Shown: piece by piece, positions 31,701 to 39,844 of the stretch
Numbering within the stretch: position 1 is the first letter of the stretch
How the letters are laid out: each line of letters starts with the position of its first letter
Source of the DNA: Allacma fusca
Lineage: Eukaryota; Arthropoda; Collembola; Symphypleona; Sminthuridae
DNA: 64,000 bases
Direction of reading: 5' to 3'
NCBI GenBank assembly: GCA_947179485.1
Contig: OX359247.1
Location: 38,292,801-38,356,800 of the forward strand
Made by a program: the position numbers and the translations under genes
The notes under the pieces: model-generated
The model's input: only the letters and a program-made list of their open reading frames with translations
Databases searched by the model: none
Told to the model about the DNA's origin: nothing

Positions 31701-33218
31701 TGGTAGTCTTTTGAATGCATAAAGTCCATCCTGTGTAATGAATGAGGCGATGACTTGGTCATCCTCGTGAATTAATAGCTGGAAAAATCCTGACTCCATA
31801 TCAAGGGTGTCAAACATTGCAGATTTTCCAAATTGCATCAATATGTCATCAATTCTTGCTAGAGGGTAAACTTGATCTTCAATCGTCTTGTTTAATGCTC
31901 TATAATCTACGACTGATCTGAAGGTTCCGTCCTTCTTTTTGATTAAAAATAATGGACTACTGTAGGGTCCGTTGACTTCCTTTATGATGTCTGCATCCAA
32001 CATCTTTTGAACCTCCTCCCGTACTTTCTGTCGCTCTACTGGTGAGCATGGAAAAGGTTTTGCTTGCACGGGTGGGTTATTGCCTGTATGTATTCTGATG
32101 GGGTCAACCCATGCTGGCTCCTTTAAGTCAGCTTTACTAAATGCGAAGCATTCTGGATATCGTGTCAGAAGTGCTCGATACCTGCTTCTTGCTACTTCCT
32201 CTAGTCCTACAAAAATGTCAAAGCAGTCCAGCTGTTCCTGTGTGAGCCTTTTGCTGGCATCACGGAGCTGGTTACGCTTAATCTTGATGAGGTCAAAACT
32301 TTCTTCAGCATGACCTATAGCTGTCTTTTCGTACATTGTTTGAGGACCTGGTGCAGGATTAAATACGTACGCGAAGGGTTCCTCCCTTGGTACTACTCCT
32401 GCTGCGACTAGAATTCGCTTGCTGCTATATAACTTCTCTGATGGTTCTAGGTAAAAATCCCGTGTAATTCTTTTCGATACGTAAATTGGTATCTTGAAAT
32501 GTCCGTATGCTGGGATTGTGACTGTTTCCCTAGTTCTGCATATAGATTTTGCTGGTCGTTTTACTGTATTAAATGCGAAAACGGATCTGACTACTTCCGT
32601 GTCAGCCTTTCTTTCCCCTATATAGAGGTGAGTGTCTCTGCCCATTGGCACTGTTCGGAACCTTTCACTCCGAATTTCTAAGTTCTTGAAATCTAGTGTT
32701 ATTCCGTATTTCGTCATGAGATCTTCTCCAATTATCATTTTTGGCTCTAGTGCTTCCATAACTAGACCTTTGAATAGGAGTTGAACGCCTTCAATCATCA
32801 TTGTGAATCTTGTTAAACAAATGGGTTTTACCAATTCTGTATTAGCAACTGAAACTCTTAATGTGCTTGGCACTTCTTTAATTTCCGCGCAATCTGGCAG
32901 TAAGTTTCTTTGGATGCATGACCTGGTAGCTCCTGAATCTAGTAGTGTTGGTATTACCATACTGCAGATTTGTACTTGTAGTGTTGACTTATTACCTTTT
33001 GCTATACGACATGGGTTGATGTCTACTATCTCCAACTCGCCTTCTTCCTCCGTCTCCGTCCCTTCTTGTCTCGTTATCATCGCATTTATTCTCTCTTGAA
33101 TGTCTCCGATTATTGGGGGTGCGTCCCCCTCCGGGAGTTTTCCGACGGATATGGGCTTTGGGAGCGTCTGTTCGGGCAATTTCTTTTCATGTGACCTAAG
33201 TTTCCACATCCAAAGCAT
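25476..33218 (-). CDS. pol: Pol polyprotein of the giant element: protease, RT, RNase H, integrase, long tail (2580 aa)
   Basis: The frame overlaps the gag end and lies in the -1 register. The first ATG in it is at 33218, but it is open further upstream, so -1 frameshifting is the likely route. Domains: retropepsin LLDSGATRS (about 94); reverse transcriptase with YLDDV (about 534); RNase H beginning HTDAS (about 693) to DADFLSR (about 806); integrase HHCC zinc finger (GHLGFQ...CESCQ, about 1480) and DDE core (IDLIGP about 1548, SDGGSEF about 1607, GQIER about 1644). Two features are odd. A 620-residue acidic, low-complexity spacer separates RNase H from integrase. A 760-residue tail after about 1820 carries repeated FS(A/T/S)E(S/R)YS motifs (about six copies) and is overprinted by coiled-coil ORFs. 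All catalytic residues I can check are present. Confidence 0.95.
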   Translation of the reverse strand: MLWMWKLRSHEKKLPEQTLPKPISVGKLPEGDAPPIIGDIQERINAMITRQEGTETEEEGELEIVDINPCRIAKGNKSTLQVQICSMVIPTLLDSGATRSCIQRNLLPDCAEIKEVPSTLRVSVANTELVKPICLTRFTMMIEGVQLLFKGLVMEALEPKMIIGEDLMTKYGITLDFKNLEIRSERFRTVPMGRDTHLYIGERKADTEVVRSVFAFNTVKRPAKSICRTRETVTIPAYGHFKIPIYVSKRITRDFYLEPSEKLYSSKRILVAAGVVPREEPFAYVFNPAPGPQTMYEKTAIGHAEESFDLIKIKRNQLRDASKRLTQEQLDCFDIFVGLEEVARSRYRALLTRYPECFAFSKADLKEPAWVDPIRIHTGNNPPVQAKPFPCSPVERQKVREEVQKMLDADIIKEVNGPYSSPLFLIKKKDGTFRSVVDYRALNKTIEDQVYPLARIDDILMQFGKSAMFDTLDMESGFFQLLIHEDDQVIASFITQDGLYAFKRLPMGVKIAPSAFQKAADQMLGSLKFRGAMVYLDDVISYGINLFDKLASLEELFLRASNKNFKFKPIKCKFGFDEVIVLGFKVSRGGTSPDPAKVEAIRHVAVPKSETEARRFFGICSFYRKYIKDFAKIANPISQSWLGSKGKSEGQKRIRCFQWSSDATIAFNVLKSKLMTHPVLKHFNPELDCILHTDASIAGFGCCVLQDEDGEHPIAYASRTLIASEKNYSVTELELGAVVFAVRKFRQYLYLRKFQIRSDHLALCYLKAQKDPNHRISKFVNKLQEFDFTITYKKGSLHLDADFLSRAPLPYTKEDLADVDDHVIDFEPDPIRDHKMITKEIAEIPKPLQEMTELPEGTASMKTWEEDEDDRFWTDEGSQSSEEETDEEEKPRYTNPWSGRLKGQPRRITKPRSEFLVHNPELEEKDWESHASRVEDRVSQITLGTSTRKEWKLSVDEIITIHQFRPDDPEEREDCWKFTNEYIYEENLRKIAEIELHNAGIDKLDLEEISNLSQATNVKKDGAENIEIIIEKGDGTKQSHAPPTITIPTSSQCAGEENMEQMTLKPLEEINSDDHKRTKSATMEGPVEAKQDRQLTTTSVMDPDPDENEVQDEMIMEIENEGSKRVAVSKNTTVNHPATRCAIPEEIPENSPKKNEGHVQKEPIRSTLEGKDSATESIPSGNNPTGKDDQFGFEETWMDPRPIIKLEQVHIKVERIFQLSTSTALSTEGSTLVGRAEDVNNPKTNTADQIKTKKISEDIKKWMEMIQQRSALWYSEEKQIPASTQRYAPIQNPEDEISLQASSGQELRQEIREGEIKFADGRIWKCQPLKVPGNVANKDTLHVPNDFHADHPARSEDEESKGKAKAPVIKSLVVAYALQGCEVTEENQSTHTPVCRTLEEEKQVTLLNEHNLKEMQKDDPDCLLILEKIKQLHKLNWREQEKYRKYVLDEEGILIVIHKEGRKLYVPRVLRNFLLSKAHDGILCGGHLGFQKTLHRLNKSYFWKKMNVSIAKYVMSCESCQAAKSMRMKPAGLLHPIRIENVGDALCIDLIGPIQISAKGNKYIIIAKDYVSKYVIAEAIPDKTAERIAEFLLHKVVLKYGLFKNLLSDGGSEFRAEITQALLRQLGMNHSTSTALRHNSVGQIERMVQTISTMLSHYTQEDQALWCTCLPFLINAYNCSHHDVTKETPYFMMFRRQPVYDFNLQLCLNSIDTNFLSAEEAKIRLDKALEKIRERQEYSKEWYDRKRRLVKFKIGETVRVFTPTRIVGKSERFLHPYKGPFVIIEVLAKDNYIIQDLRNSKKRQKVHVERLKKCLQRGDIEDEFSYDLDSDVIELVTKRNWNKVPELSSSKPRSILRNSTTVDSSEKLSKKVTFKVPTPSTAAGTGDFSSERYSYSSDIPPRKERQTREFSTESYSDSQITPIPEKKRPRGFSQPESLSKGQKNSQGSEASNSNQRHREFSAESYSQSKGTIPVDNPRPGGFRGGENPSKGRQLPTTTKNLQDGNTPAGNNTESREFSAESYPYHTRSKTHEYRKASRGSEQITTRKREDITEDSQVRGSQAKYRGADCSIELTDARRDPEIQKVLPRIRETSTQGLSKQFNDSQSQKADSNHRNFANPIDSSQGERNLSQATNPSTNRRAGENYSTTLQDGGEIRDKSQGNPQGERLNKRNYGTTGKVTGGIPISDEETQLIPDDRDDPESTCTRRSVHNQRIGRNNFGTTERTTTCPLEILQRQEEDPPTRRRSERIKKESNQPAQRPNNSGRPYQTTPRGTHTTQKDSETGENTHTRALKELISPIPAQPHVEIKPHHYRSEHQRIKESESGIADPTPTTGKGIGREEASHRNAEEHIEGITEQRLPKRITTTPRTNEQETVEQPTKVESNSEPTQSRTTKRIANRERSDPTREGKIGTGQPIHRSVPGRGTKIKEGNPGSQRRADQARVSQRREEVDKSTEEDGHYQFLVIDHNSEGSVETTREAENTPVESSTEEDEDLNVPQEDIPSRPTGDLKNTQKDAVLLSRTNQPKTEVGKGAETSSGRNPEVTGGKSEIHGGGNKEEACQQARRYPTRTRRETRRTGSL
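25868..26110 (-). CDS. Coiled-coil ORF overprinting the pol tail (80 codons)
   Basis: ATG at 26110, same alternative frame as its neighbours. Charged heptads such as EASREEEQRLRKAIQEARDE predict a coiled coil. It may be real or a compositional side effect of the pol frame. Confidence 0.4.
   Translation of the reverse strand: MSKRQWSSPPKWNPTASPPSQEQQNELLIVNDRTRRVRERLGQVNQSIEASREEEQRLRKAIQEARDELTRQESAKEGKK
26333..26662 (-). CDS. Coiled-coil ORF overprinting the pol tail (109 codons, no ATG at its 5' end)
   Basis: It is open directly after the stop of the 83-codon ORF. The codon at 26662 is GTG and the first Met comes about nine codons later. Heptads (KKRIHQLEGEVRELRKKV, LIKQLQEEHIRLKKTLKQ) are strong. 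It could be reached by readthrough or reinitiation. Confidence 0.4.
   Translation of the reverse strand: MTKKLSSYLMTETTPRAHALEGQSTIKELGEIISGQLKEQQLARWKYFNAKKRIHQLEGEVRELRKKVTNQHNDLTTAVDLIKQLQEEHIRLKKTLKQVKTLIPEHLKS
26663..26914 (-). CDS. Coiled-coil ORF overprinting the pol tail (83 codons)
   Basis: ATG at 26914, twelve nucleotides after the previous stop in the same frame. Leu/Ile heptads (LIQIIEILQIQLIQAKENE) continue almost to the end. Confidence 0.4.
   Translation of the reverse strand: MTLSRKKLIQIIEILQIQLIQAKENEICLRQRILQQIEEQEKIIQQLSRTEVKYEINLKEIHKVRDSIKEITERLERSQEEFQ
26927..27127 (-). CDS. Coiled-coil ORF overprinting the pol tail (66 codons)
   Basis: ATG at 27127, first of the series in this frame. 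It begins NIEKLQEEVNKLQLENVKTL, a clear heptad pattern. Confidence 0.4.
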   Translation of the reverse strand: MNIEKLQEEVNKLQLENVKTLLKIRKYEAHKQNIEEQIAVLNSQMQEEIQKYRKFCLGLGKPVRKD

Positions 33219-34732
33219 ACTGGCTCCCCTTGTGCTGGTTCTAATGCTAGTTGTCCTGGTACGGGTTGAGCCTGTTCCGGGTATTCGGGGTGTCCGTTCC
33301 AGGTGCTTGCTCTGTCGACACTTTGATGGTTTCGGTCTCTTGAGTTGCTCCGGCTTCTATTGCCATTGTTGTTGCCCTGGTATTGTTGTTGACTTCCCTG
33401 TCGATAGCTCTGTTGGTAATTTGGCTGTTGGAAGTTTCCTTGATTGTTCTGGATTGCTTTTGGAGCTTGGCTGTTGTAGGTGGTCATTGGTGTTGGTCCG
33501 TAGCTCTGTTGTGGCGCAAATTGTTGAGGTGGTATGAACCCTTGAGGTGGTCCAAAACCTTGTGGTGGTCCAAAATTTGGATTTTGCTGGTATCCTTGAT
33601 TTGGAATGAAGCCTTGTGGTGGTACAAAGCCTTGGTTTGGGTAAAATCCTTGGTTGCTAAACCCGTTGTAGGTTTGGTTGTAGTTTGGATCCATCATTTG
33701 TCCGTTCCATGGGGCGTTGCCCTGGTTGTTATAGTTGTTGTTATTGAAACCTCTGTTTGGGCTTCTACCTGAGTTGAAGTTTTGGTTCCTCGGGGGATAG
33801 TTTTGACCTCCTTGGTTGTATCCGTCATTCCTGTACTGAGGCCTTCCTCTATCCTGGTTATTGTATGATCTGTCTGGTGTAGGTGATCGTTGTCTATTAT
33901 TGTTGAAATTTCCTCGGTCCCTATTTGGTGATTGGTATCGGTAATCCCTGTTGTCATTACGACTCCGATTTCCGTAGTTGTTGTTGTTCTCGTAGCCTGG
34001 GCTGTTGTTGCGGGAGTTGTTGTAATTTCCTTGACCTGAGTTCCTTCCGCGTTGGTCGTTGTTGCGTGGCTCTGGTCTCTTGAACTCCGGCTGTTCCCTT
34101 ATGGCTGCTACCTTGATTATCTCTGTCTCCATTGGTACTGCCTTCATACCTGTTGTTAGTTGCTCTAACATTTGTTGGACTTTTGCAAATCTTGTCTCTA
34201 TGGATTCTGCTCCATCCGTCTTGCGATCCTCATGGTATTTCTTGATGCTATATACGAAGTCGGGTACGTTGTCCGCTTCCCAACCTCGGCATGCCACCAC
34301 GTATTCGGGTGTTAATCCTGCTCGGATTAGACGGATCTTTTCTGCTTCTGGAAGGTGTCTGTCAATCCTGTTGATCAGTGCTAGCTTTGCATCTATGTAC
34401 GCACATGGGTCTTCATCTTGTTGCATTTTACGCCTTTCCATAAGAGTACGGATCATGGGGTCCGTGATTGCGTATCTCTGCAAAAATTCTTCCTTGAAGT
34501 CGTTCCAGTTGACGTTTGCCCATGGTCTGAGTTCCACTAGTCTTCGCTCTGCTACCCAATTTCTGATCCAATCTCGTTCCGTTGGACTGAAAATCAGTTG
34601 GACGTATTGCATGCGTGTCTCTATCGTATCTCCTCCAAACCTGTTGGTCTGGAGTTCTGCTGTTGCGAATGCTGTTTCGGGGTCATCTTCGCCCGGGTTG
34701 AACTCTACCTTGGGAAACATGAATGCTGACAT
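33110..34732 (-). CDS. gag: Gag protein of the giant element (540 aa from its first ATG)
   Basis: The ATG is at 34732, but the frame is open back to the UGA that ends ORF1 (34796-34798), 21 codons earlier. Residues about 1-180 match the retrotransposon Gag/capsid pattern (WIRNWVAERRLVELRPWANV, FKEEFLQRYAI). Residues about 225-470 form an Asn/Gly/Gln/Tyr-rich region with repeated QGF(I/V/G)PPQGF, similar to prion-like linkers. A single CCHC knuckle, CFGCGNLGHMKRNC, lies near 505-518. It ends overlapping pol. It would form the particle and bind genomic RNA. Confidence 0.93.
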   Translation of the reverse strand: MSAFMFPKVEFNPGEDDPETAFATAELQTNRFGGDTIETRMQYVQLIFSPTERDWIRNWVAERRLVELRPWANVNWNDFKEEFLQRYAITDPMIRTLMERRKMQQDEDPCAYIDAKLALINRIDRHLPEAEKIRLIRAGLTPEYVVACRGWEADNVPDFVYSIKKYHEDRKTDGAESIETRFAKVQQMLEQLTTGMKAVPMETEIIKVAAIREQPEFKRPEPRNNDQRGRNSGQGNYNNSRNNSPGYENNNNYGNRSRNDNRDYRYQSPNRDRGNFNNNRQRSPTPDRSYNNQDRGRPQYRNDGYNQGGQNYPPRNQNFNSGRSPNRGFNNNNYNNQGNAPWNGQMMDPNYNQTYNGFSNQGFYPNQGFVPPQGFIPNQGYQQNPNFGPPQGFGPPQGFIPPQQFAPQQSYGPTPMTTYNSQAPKAIQNNQGNFQQPNYQQSYRQGSQQQYQGNNNGNRSRSNSRDRNHQSVDRASTWNGHPEYPEQAQPVPGQLALEPAQGEPVCFGCGNLGHMKRNCPNRRSQSPYPSENSRRGTHPQ

Positions 34733-34795
34733 TTCGTCGTCTATATACCTTCTTACTGGCGGTCGTTCAACTGGTATCTCTTCAATGTGTATGAC

Positions 34796-37700
34796 TCAGT
34801 GTTGGTTTGGTGGTATGTAGGGGTTGATAATGTTGATGTTCAGTTGGTTAACTAGATTGTTTCGGCGGACTAGCTGTCCGTGTCGTAGGTCGTAAAAATT
34901 TTCGCGGTTGTTGCGGTTGTTCTGGTCTGAGTCGTCGCTGCTGGAGCTGGATGATGAGTTGTCTCCTGAATCTCCAGGTTCGTCTCTCGCTCTCCTTCTA
35001 CCTCCTATGTGGCGACCTCCTCTGACTCCTCCTCGACCTGGGTTTCCTCTTTGTTGAGGTGCTCGTGGGTTATTCCCGTTGTTATTGTTTGGCGGTGTAC
35101 GTGAGTTACCTGCTCCACTTGGTCCTGGGCCTGGTGGTCGTGGGTTATTGTTGCCTATCTGACGACGTGCACGTAAAGGTGGTCTTTTTCTGTTATTTCG
35201 ATCCTTGGTGATTACTATCTGGTATTCTGGATTAAGATCCTGTAGTTGTAATCTTGGGAAGAAATGTACTATTCCGCCTTCGTCTACTAGCTGAATTTCT
35301 CCTTCGGGACTTAATTCCCTTTCAGCTGCTCTTTGTGTTGCTTCTTGAAGTTCTTCGGCGAATATTCGTAAAGCAAATTCGCCGGGAACGGCTTGTATGA
35401 CGTAGTCTTCGATGTCTATTGCGATTCTGAAGTCGTCTTCGTGTACCTCGGAGTTGTTGCTCCTGTGGCTGTTGTTTTCCCTTTGTGGAGTTGGTCGTGA
35501 GCTCTCCCTTTCTTCTACCTGCTCTTCCTCCTCTTCGCTGGAGGTTTCTGCTAGAACTTCTATATCTGGATTGTATAGCAACCTGGTCAGAGCTTCCTGA
35601 TGGTCGTGTTCATCTATTAACCCTGTGAAAAATGCTACGGGTATTCTTTGTCGGTGTATTCCGTTGGGTAAGTTGATGTGTCGATGGTAAAGTCTATAGT
35701 TCCTAGCGATGTAGCTGGTAACTTGGTCTGGGTCTTCTGACCTTCTAATTATTAATCGTCGGAATGCTATTGGTGGGTCGTCACTCGAGATGATTTCTTC
35801 GTATTCTGTTCTTGTAGCTGCTACAGCTTCGAAGTTAGCATCAATTGCCGGTATGAAATTTCGTTGGATAAGGTCGTCTTCCCTATTGAAATAGATTAAT
35901 CGTCTCACCTGACCTGTCCAAGTTGCTTCATGTGCTGCTTCTCTCGCTCTACGCCTGTCGTTGACTCGGCACAAATGTGTTACCTGGCGTACGGTTGCCT
36001 GGCTGCGAACGAGGTTTCTTTCTGTCGCGTCGTTCTCGTCGAGGTAAATTCTACCACTTGGTCCAATCCAGGTGTTTACGCTGTATCGTGGGTCGTCAAC
36101 CCAACTTGCTCCTGTTTGACCTGTTGACGTGGCCTGTGATATCGCTGGTGGCCTTACCACAGTCGGTGTTGGTCGTGTGGTGGTTGCTGTTGTCGTAGTA
36201 GTTGTTGAGAGGTTGATTGATCTGTTTACTGATCTTTCCCTCGGCCTGGGTGGTATTGCAATAGTTGTTGCCAGTTGCGTTGCTGTCGCTGGCGGTACCA
36301 CGGGTGACCTTAGTGTTTCCCCTTGGGTGTAAGACCTGTTGCTATTTGAAGTATTCTCAGGTTGGCTGGTGTTTATAACTGTTACCAGCTCTCCTCCTTC
36401 TATGAGGGTCCTATCGTTGTTAGATGTCCTGGTTACTAGGTCACGTCCTCTCAGAATGTGGCGAAAAATGCCTGCTCGACCTAAAGGTAAGCTGTTGTAC
36501 AGTGATCCTCCGGGGGATTGGTATACTTTGAATCTTTCTCGGTTGTTAAATGCCTGGTAGTAGGTACCGTCGATGTTTCTGATGGTTCTCACCACTGTTT
36601 CTGATGGTCGCTGCTCTCGGATGATCTGTCCGGCCCGTACGAATCCTCTCAGATCTACTGTACTGATCGTTAAAGCTGGTGCGCGTAGAGCATGGACTGG
36701 TGGGTGAGTGTAGATTCTTCCTCCGGGTGACTGGTATACCCGTTGTGACACGAAGTCAACGTCGTCGTCGTTGTTGAATTCTGTGTTGACGTATAATCTG
36801 CTCGTAGCTTCACTTGGTCTTGGCGTAGGCCGGGCTACCGTGCCTAACTGTGTGGAAGGGGTCTCTTCTGTAGGAGTTTCCAAATCGTCTCTGATGGTTT
36901 GATTCCTAAACCGTAAGTTTGGTTGAGTTGGTTGGTTCCTGGGTGTAGTTTCTGTAGCTCGTTGGTGTTCTTGAGTGACAGGTGTGAGCTGTACTGGATT
37001 TTCCTGTAGAGTTATGTCTTGTGTTATGTCAGGGTAGTGCGTGAATCTTTGTTCTGCTGCCCCTGGGGTATTGCGACGAGAATTACCTGACCTCGGGGTT
37101 ACTCCGGATTTGGTCGTGGAGTCCCGAATTGTCGTTGGCGTACTTGTCTTGACTCCTATGAGCGTCTTGGGTGTTGTCGAGTCGGTCTCGTTATTAGTTG
37201 GTCTGCTACAGGTGTCTCCTGATCGTCTGGTTAAGTTGTTGTATGGCAGCTCACTTGACGTTGGTCGTACCTGTTCACCTGAATTTCTTGAAATTGTTGG
37301 TTGGTTGTGAGCTGGTCTCCTACTTGTGAGACTTGAGTTAAAGTCGTCGCTCTGGCTCGTGGGAATTCTGTAGGTTCGCCTAGGTGTCTTTCCGAACGAA
37401 GGGGTCCTTGTTGTCGGATTTACCTGGTCGTCGCTATCTGTCCCACTATTTGCTCGAGTTGATGTTAGATTGAGGCTTTTGACCTTGTTTAATTGCGTTA
37501 TTGTGGGTCTTTCTTCCCCAAATTTCTTCCTTATTTCTTCTGCAACAGCTATATCGGCTGTGCTGGGTTCTCTGGTTGAACTGGAAGCAGTTGCTTGATT
37601 GTCTCTTGACGTTCGTGGTTGCCCTTTGTGTATTTTTCTGGATAGTGAGATGGGTTTACCTGTTGGTCCTGTAAGTGGTTGGGTTATTGATTGGCTGTTA

Positions 37701-39844
37701 AGATCGACGTAGTTCCTAGCAAATTTTGACCTTTGAGGTGTGCGTACTTCTTCGTGGGGTAGTATGGGGTCTATGAGATCTGTTCGTCGTAATCCCTGGT
37801 AAACTGCGTCGTGCTCAAATTCTGGTCGGTCATAAATGTCTGTCGGTCTTACTGTTGCTCTTGACGCTGGTTCTAATAAACCCGTTATCGGATTTCGTGA
37901 AAATGGTGGGTGTCGTGAATCGTACCTCAAATGCCTGCTTAAAATGTCAGTACCATTAGGGTCTACGACTCTACGTTCGCCCGTCTCGTTGTTATTCGCG
38001 TCCTGATCTGAGCCTGACCTTTCTTCGCTACTGGAATAAGCTCGAGTACGCCGTCTGTGACCTTGTATGCTGGTATGCCTCCTAGCATAGGTTACCGTAG
38101 TGTACCTAGGTTGATCGTTAAAGAAAATTTGGCCTCCTTGGTGCCTTGTTCTACTTCCAAATGAAAGTACGTGTCTTTCTAGCAGATTTCTAATTAATTC
38201 GGTTGGTATGAAAATATTTTCCCTGATGTTTCTACTGTGAGTGAGTGCTCTCCTCAATTCCTCTGATTCGTCCCCATTTGGCAATCGATTGTAGTTTCGC
38301 CTATGAATAATCTCTGCTATTCTAATAAAGAAGTGTGTCCATTGGACCGTACCTGTGTAGGTGTGGTGTGCTAACCTGTGGTAAACCTCTATCCAGTGTC
38401 CTTCCAATTCTGTCACTATGAGAAAATTCTCGGTTAGATTCCTCTGAAGTCCCTCCGATCGCGTTAGCTCCTCGAAGCACCCTTCAGGTATCTCTACACC
38501 TGTGTGAATTCTCAGTTGTGTGAGATTTGTCTGCACTAGACTTGCTTCGTCACTTACTGGTGCGATCTGTGGTATTTGTTCTGTTATCAGATCTTCCTGT
38601 ACTGGAGCTTCAGACACCTGGCTGAATGTTCGTTGACGTACTGTGTCACCTCTGTTAGAAAATGCTGGTGTAATTTTTGAAGGTAATTGTTGCACTTTCG
38701 GTTGTGTTGTTGTTTGGTCACGCTCACTCTCTGTACTACCTCTGGTTTGGTTCACTTGTTGTGAACCTGCACTTGCTGTTGATACTTGCTGATGATTTAC
38801 GTGTGGAGTTATTTGTCCAGTAGTGTTGTTGTTCGATACCTCTTCATCTTCTTTATCTGCATCCGGTTGGGGTTGTGCAATCGTTGGTTGAGCAATTTCC
38901 TCTTGGTCAACAGGTCTTATTGTTCCATTGACATCGGCTTTGTTGGGTGATGTAATGTCCTGTCCATCTGCTGATGTAGAAGCCTGTTGCTCAATCTTCT
39001 CAAAACTCGTGTGATTGCTCTCTGGATCCGTGATGATTTCGAAGGATGAGGTGGCTGCACTACTTGTTGGTCTTGACTCCGGTTCATTGAACTGTGCCAA
39101 CATTTCTTTAATGACCGGGTTTGCATCCTTACTCACGTAGATGGGCTGTCCCGCTGCATTTCGCATGAATTCGCCTATGACCTCGCCTTGTCCTTCCGGA
39201 TTTACCGGTGGTACAGACTGTTGGTCGCGTAATTCTAGTTGCGTGGGTGATACGTGGGTTTTCCTTCCGCTCGGAGTCCCGCTTGTTGTGGGTCCACTAT
39301 GGGTACCCTTCGCCTGCTCGGATTCTCCGATTGTGGATCTGATTACCGTACCCGTATCCTCTATTGAATCCTCGAAAACGAGCCTAATTCTAGTACTCGA
39401 TGGTCCAGCGGATTGGTTTGGGGAGGGTCTACTGAGAGAACCATGTTGTTGTGTTGGTGTTCCTTTTGGACTTACGGTAGACCCACTGTGGGGACTTGTT
39501 ACCGAGTCCAGGAACACGTCATCGTCACCCTTATTGTCTGGACTTTCTCGGTATCCCACCGCCTGCGAGTCTCTTGGACTATGTGCAGATGCTGCGGGGG
39601 TTCTGTAAACCGATTTCTCCGAGACGGATGATGTACTGCTGGTTGCGGAGTCCCCTGACTCCCGTGCTGCTTTTGCTTTAGCTTTTGCCATCTTTCTTTC
39701 CAATTTGGCTTTGGCCATAGCAACTTCAAGACTCTCTTCATTATCTGGCACTGGTCCCGTTGATCGCGTAGTCCTTCGAGATGTTGTTGAAGGTGCAGGT
39801 GTTGACTTCCGTTGAGATGGTTGTTGTTTTCTCTTGGAATCCAT
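34796..39844 (-). CDS. ORF1, 1682-aa unknown protein upstream of gag
   Basis: The ATG at 39844 follows the 3.4-kb leader. The N-terminus is basic with a heptad-like KAKLERKMAKAKAKAARE, then long Ser/Thr/Gln/Pro-rich low-complexity regions. Residues about 430-570 and 1330-1500 look more globular. A motif recurs three times: VYQSPGGRIY (about 1036), VYQSPGGSLY (about 1111) and IGPSGRIY (about 1261). The C-terminus has an acidic SSEEEEEQVEE, an RGG-like RGGVRGGRHIGGRRR and a Ser/Asp run. The stop is UGA and the same frame continues into gag. Ty3/gypsy elements normally start with gag, so a frame of this size before it is exceptional. I recognise no domain. It could be a gag N-terminal extension reached by UGA readthrough, or a separate protein. 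Confidence 0.75.
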   Translation of the reverse strand: MDSKRKQQPSQRKSTPAPSTTSRRTTRSTGPVPDNEESLEVAMAKAKLERKMAKAKAKAARESGDSATSSTSSVSEKSVYRTPAASAHSPRDSQAVGYRESPDNKGDDDVFLDSVTSPHSGSTVSPKGTPTQQHGSLSRPSPNQSAGPSSTRIRLVFEDSIEDTGTVIRSTIGESEQAKGTHSGPTTSGTPSGRKTHVSPTQLELRDQQSVPPVNPEGQGEVIGEFMRNAAGQPIYVSKDANPVIKEMLAQFNEPESRPTSSAATSSFEIITDPESNHTSFEKIEQQASTSADGQDITSPNKADVNGTIRPVDQEEIAQPTIAQPQPDADKEDEEVSNNNTTGQITPHVNHQQVSTASAGSQQVNQTRGSTESERDQTTTQPKVQQLPSKITPAFSNRGDTVRQRTFSQVSEAPVQEDLITEQIPQIAPVSDEASLVQTNLTQLRIHTGVEIPEGCFEELTRSEGLQRNLTENFLIVTELEGHWIEVYHRLAHHTYTGTVQWTHFFIRIAEIIHRRNYNRLPNGDESEELRRALTHSRNIRENIFIPTELIRNLLERHVLSFGSRTRHQGGQIFFNDQPRYTTVTYARRHTSIQGHRRRTRAYSSSEERSGSDQDANNNETGERRVVDPNGTDILSRHLRYDSRHPPFSRNPITGLLEPASRATVRPTDIYDRPEFEHDAVYQGLRRTDLIDPILPHEEVRTPQRSKFARNYVDLNSQSITQPLTGPTGKPISLSRKIHKGQPRTSRDNQATASSSTREPSTADIAVAEEIRKKFGEERPTITQLNKVKSLNLTSTRANSGTDSDDQVNPTTRTPSFGKTPRRTYRIPTSQSDDFNSSLTSRRPAHNQPTISRNSGEQVRPTSSELPYNNLTRRSGDTCSRPTNNETDSTTPKTLIGVKTSTPTTIRDSTTKSGVTPRSGNSRRNTPGAAEQRFTHYPDITQDITLQENPVQLTPVTQEHQRATETTPRNQPTQPNLRFRNQTIRDDLETPTEETPSTQLGTVARPTPRPSEATSRLYVNTEFNNDDDVDFVSQRVYQSPGGRIYTHPPVHALRAPALTISTVDLRGFVRAGQIIREQRPSETVVRTIRNIDGTYYQAFNNRERFKVYQSPGGSLYNSLPLGRAGIFRHILRGRDLVTRTSNNDRTLIEGGELVTVINTSQPENTSNSNRSYTQGETLRSPVVPPATATQLATTIAIPPRPRERSVNRSINLSTTTTTTATTTRPTPTVVRPPAISQATSTGQTGASWVDDPRYSVNTWIGPSGRIYLDENDATERNLVRSQATVRQVTHLCRVNDRRRAREAAHEATWTGQVRRLIYFNREDDLIQRNFIPAIDANFEAVAATRTEYEEIISSDDPPIAFRRLIIRRSEDPDQVTSYIARNYRLYHRHINLPNGIHRQRIPVAFFTGLIDEHDHQEALTRLLYNPDIEVLAETSSEEEEEQVEERESSRPTPQRENNSHRSNNSEVHEDDFRIAIDIEDYVIQAVPGEFALRIFAEELQEATQRAAERELSPEGEIQLVDEGGIVHFFPRLQLQDLNPEYQIVITKDRNNRKRPPLRARRQIGNNNPRPPGPGPSGAGNSRTPPNNNNGNNPRAPQQRGNPGRGGVRGGRHIGGRRRARDEPGDSGDNSSSSSSSDDSDQNNRNNRENFYDLRHGQLVRRNNLVNQLNINIINPYIPPNQH

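Noticed and set aside
33110-33218. A canonical slippery heptamer (X XXY YYZ) in the gag/pol overlap
   Set aside because: GGAAAAC and CCCCCAA runs are present, but neither fits the X XXY YYZ rule in the gag frame, so I make no claim for a specific site.
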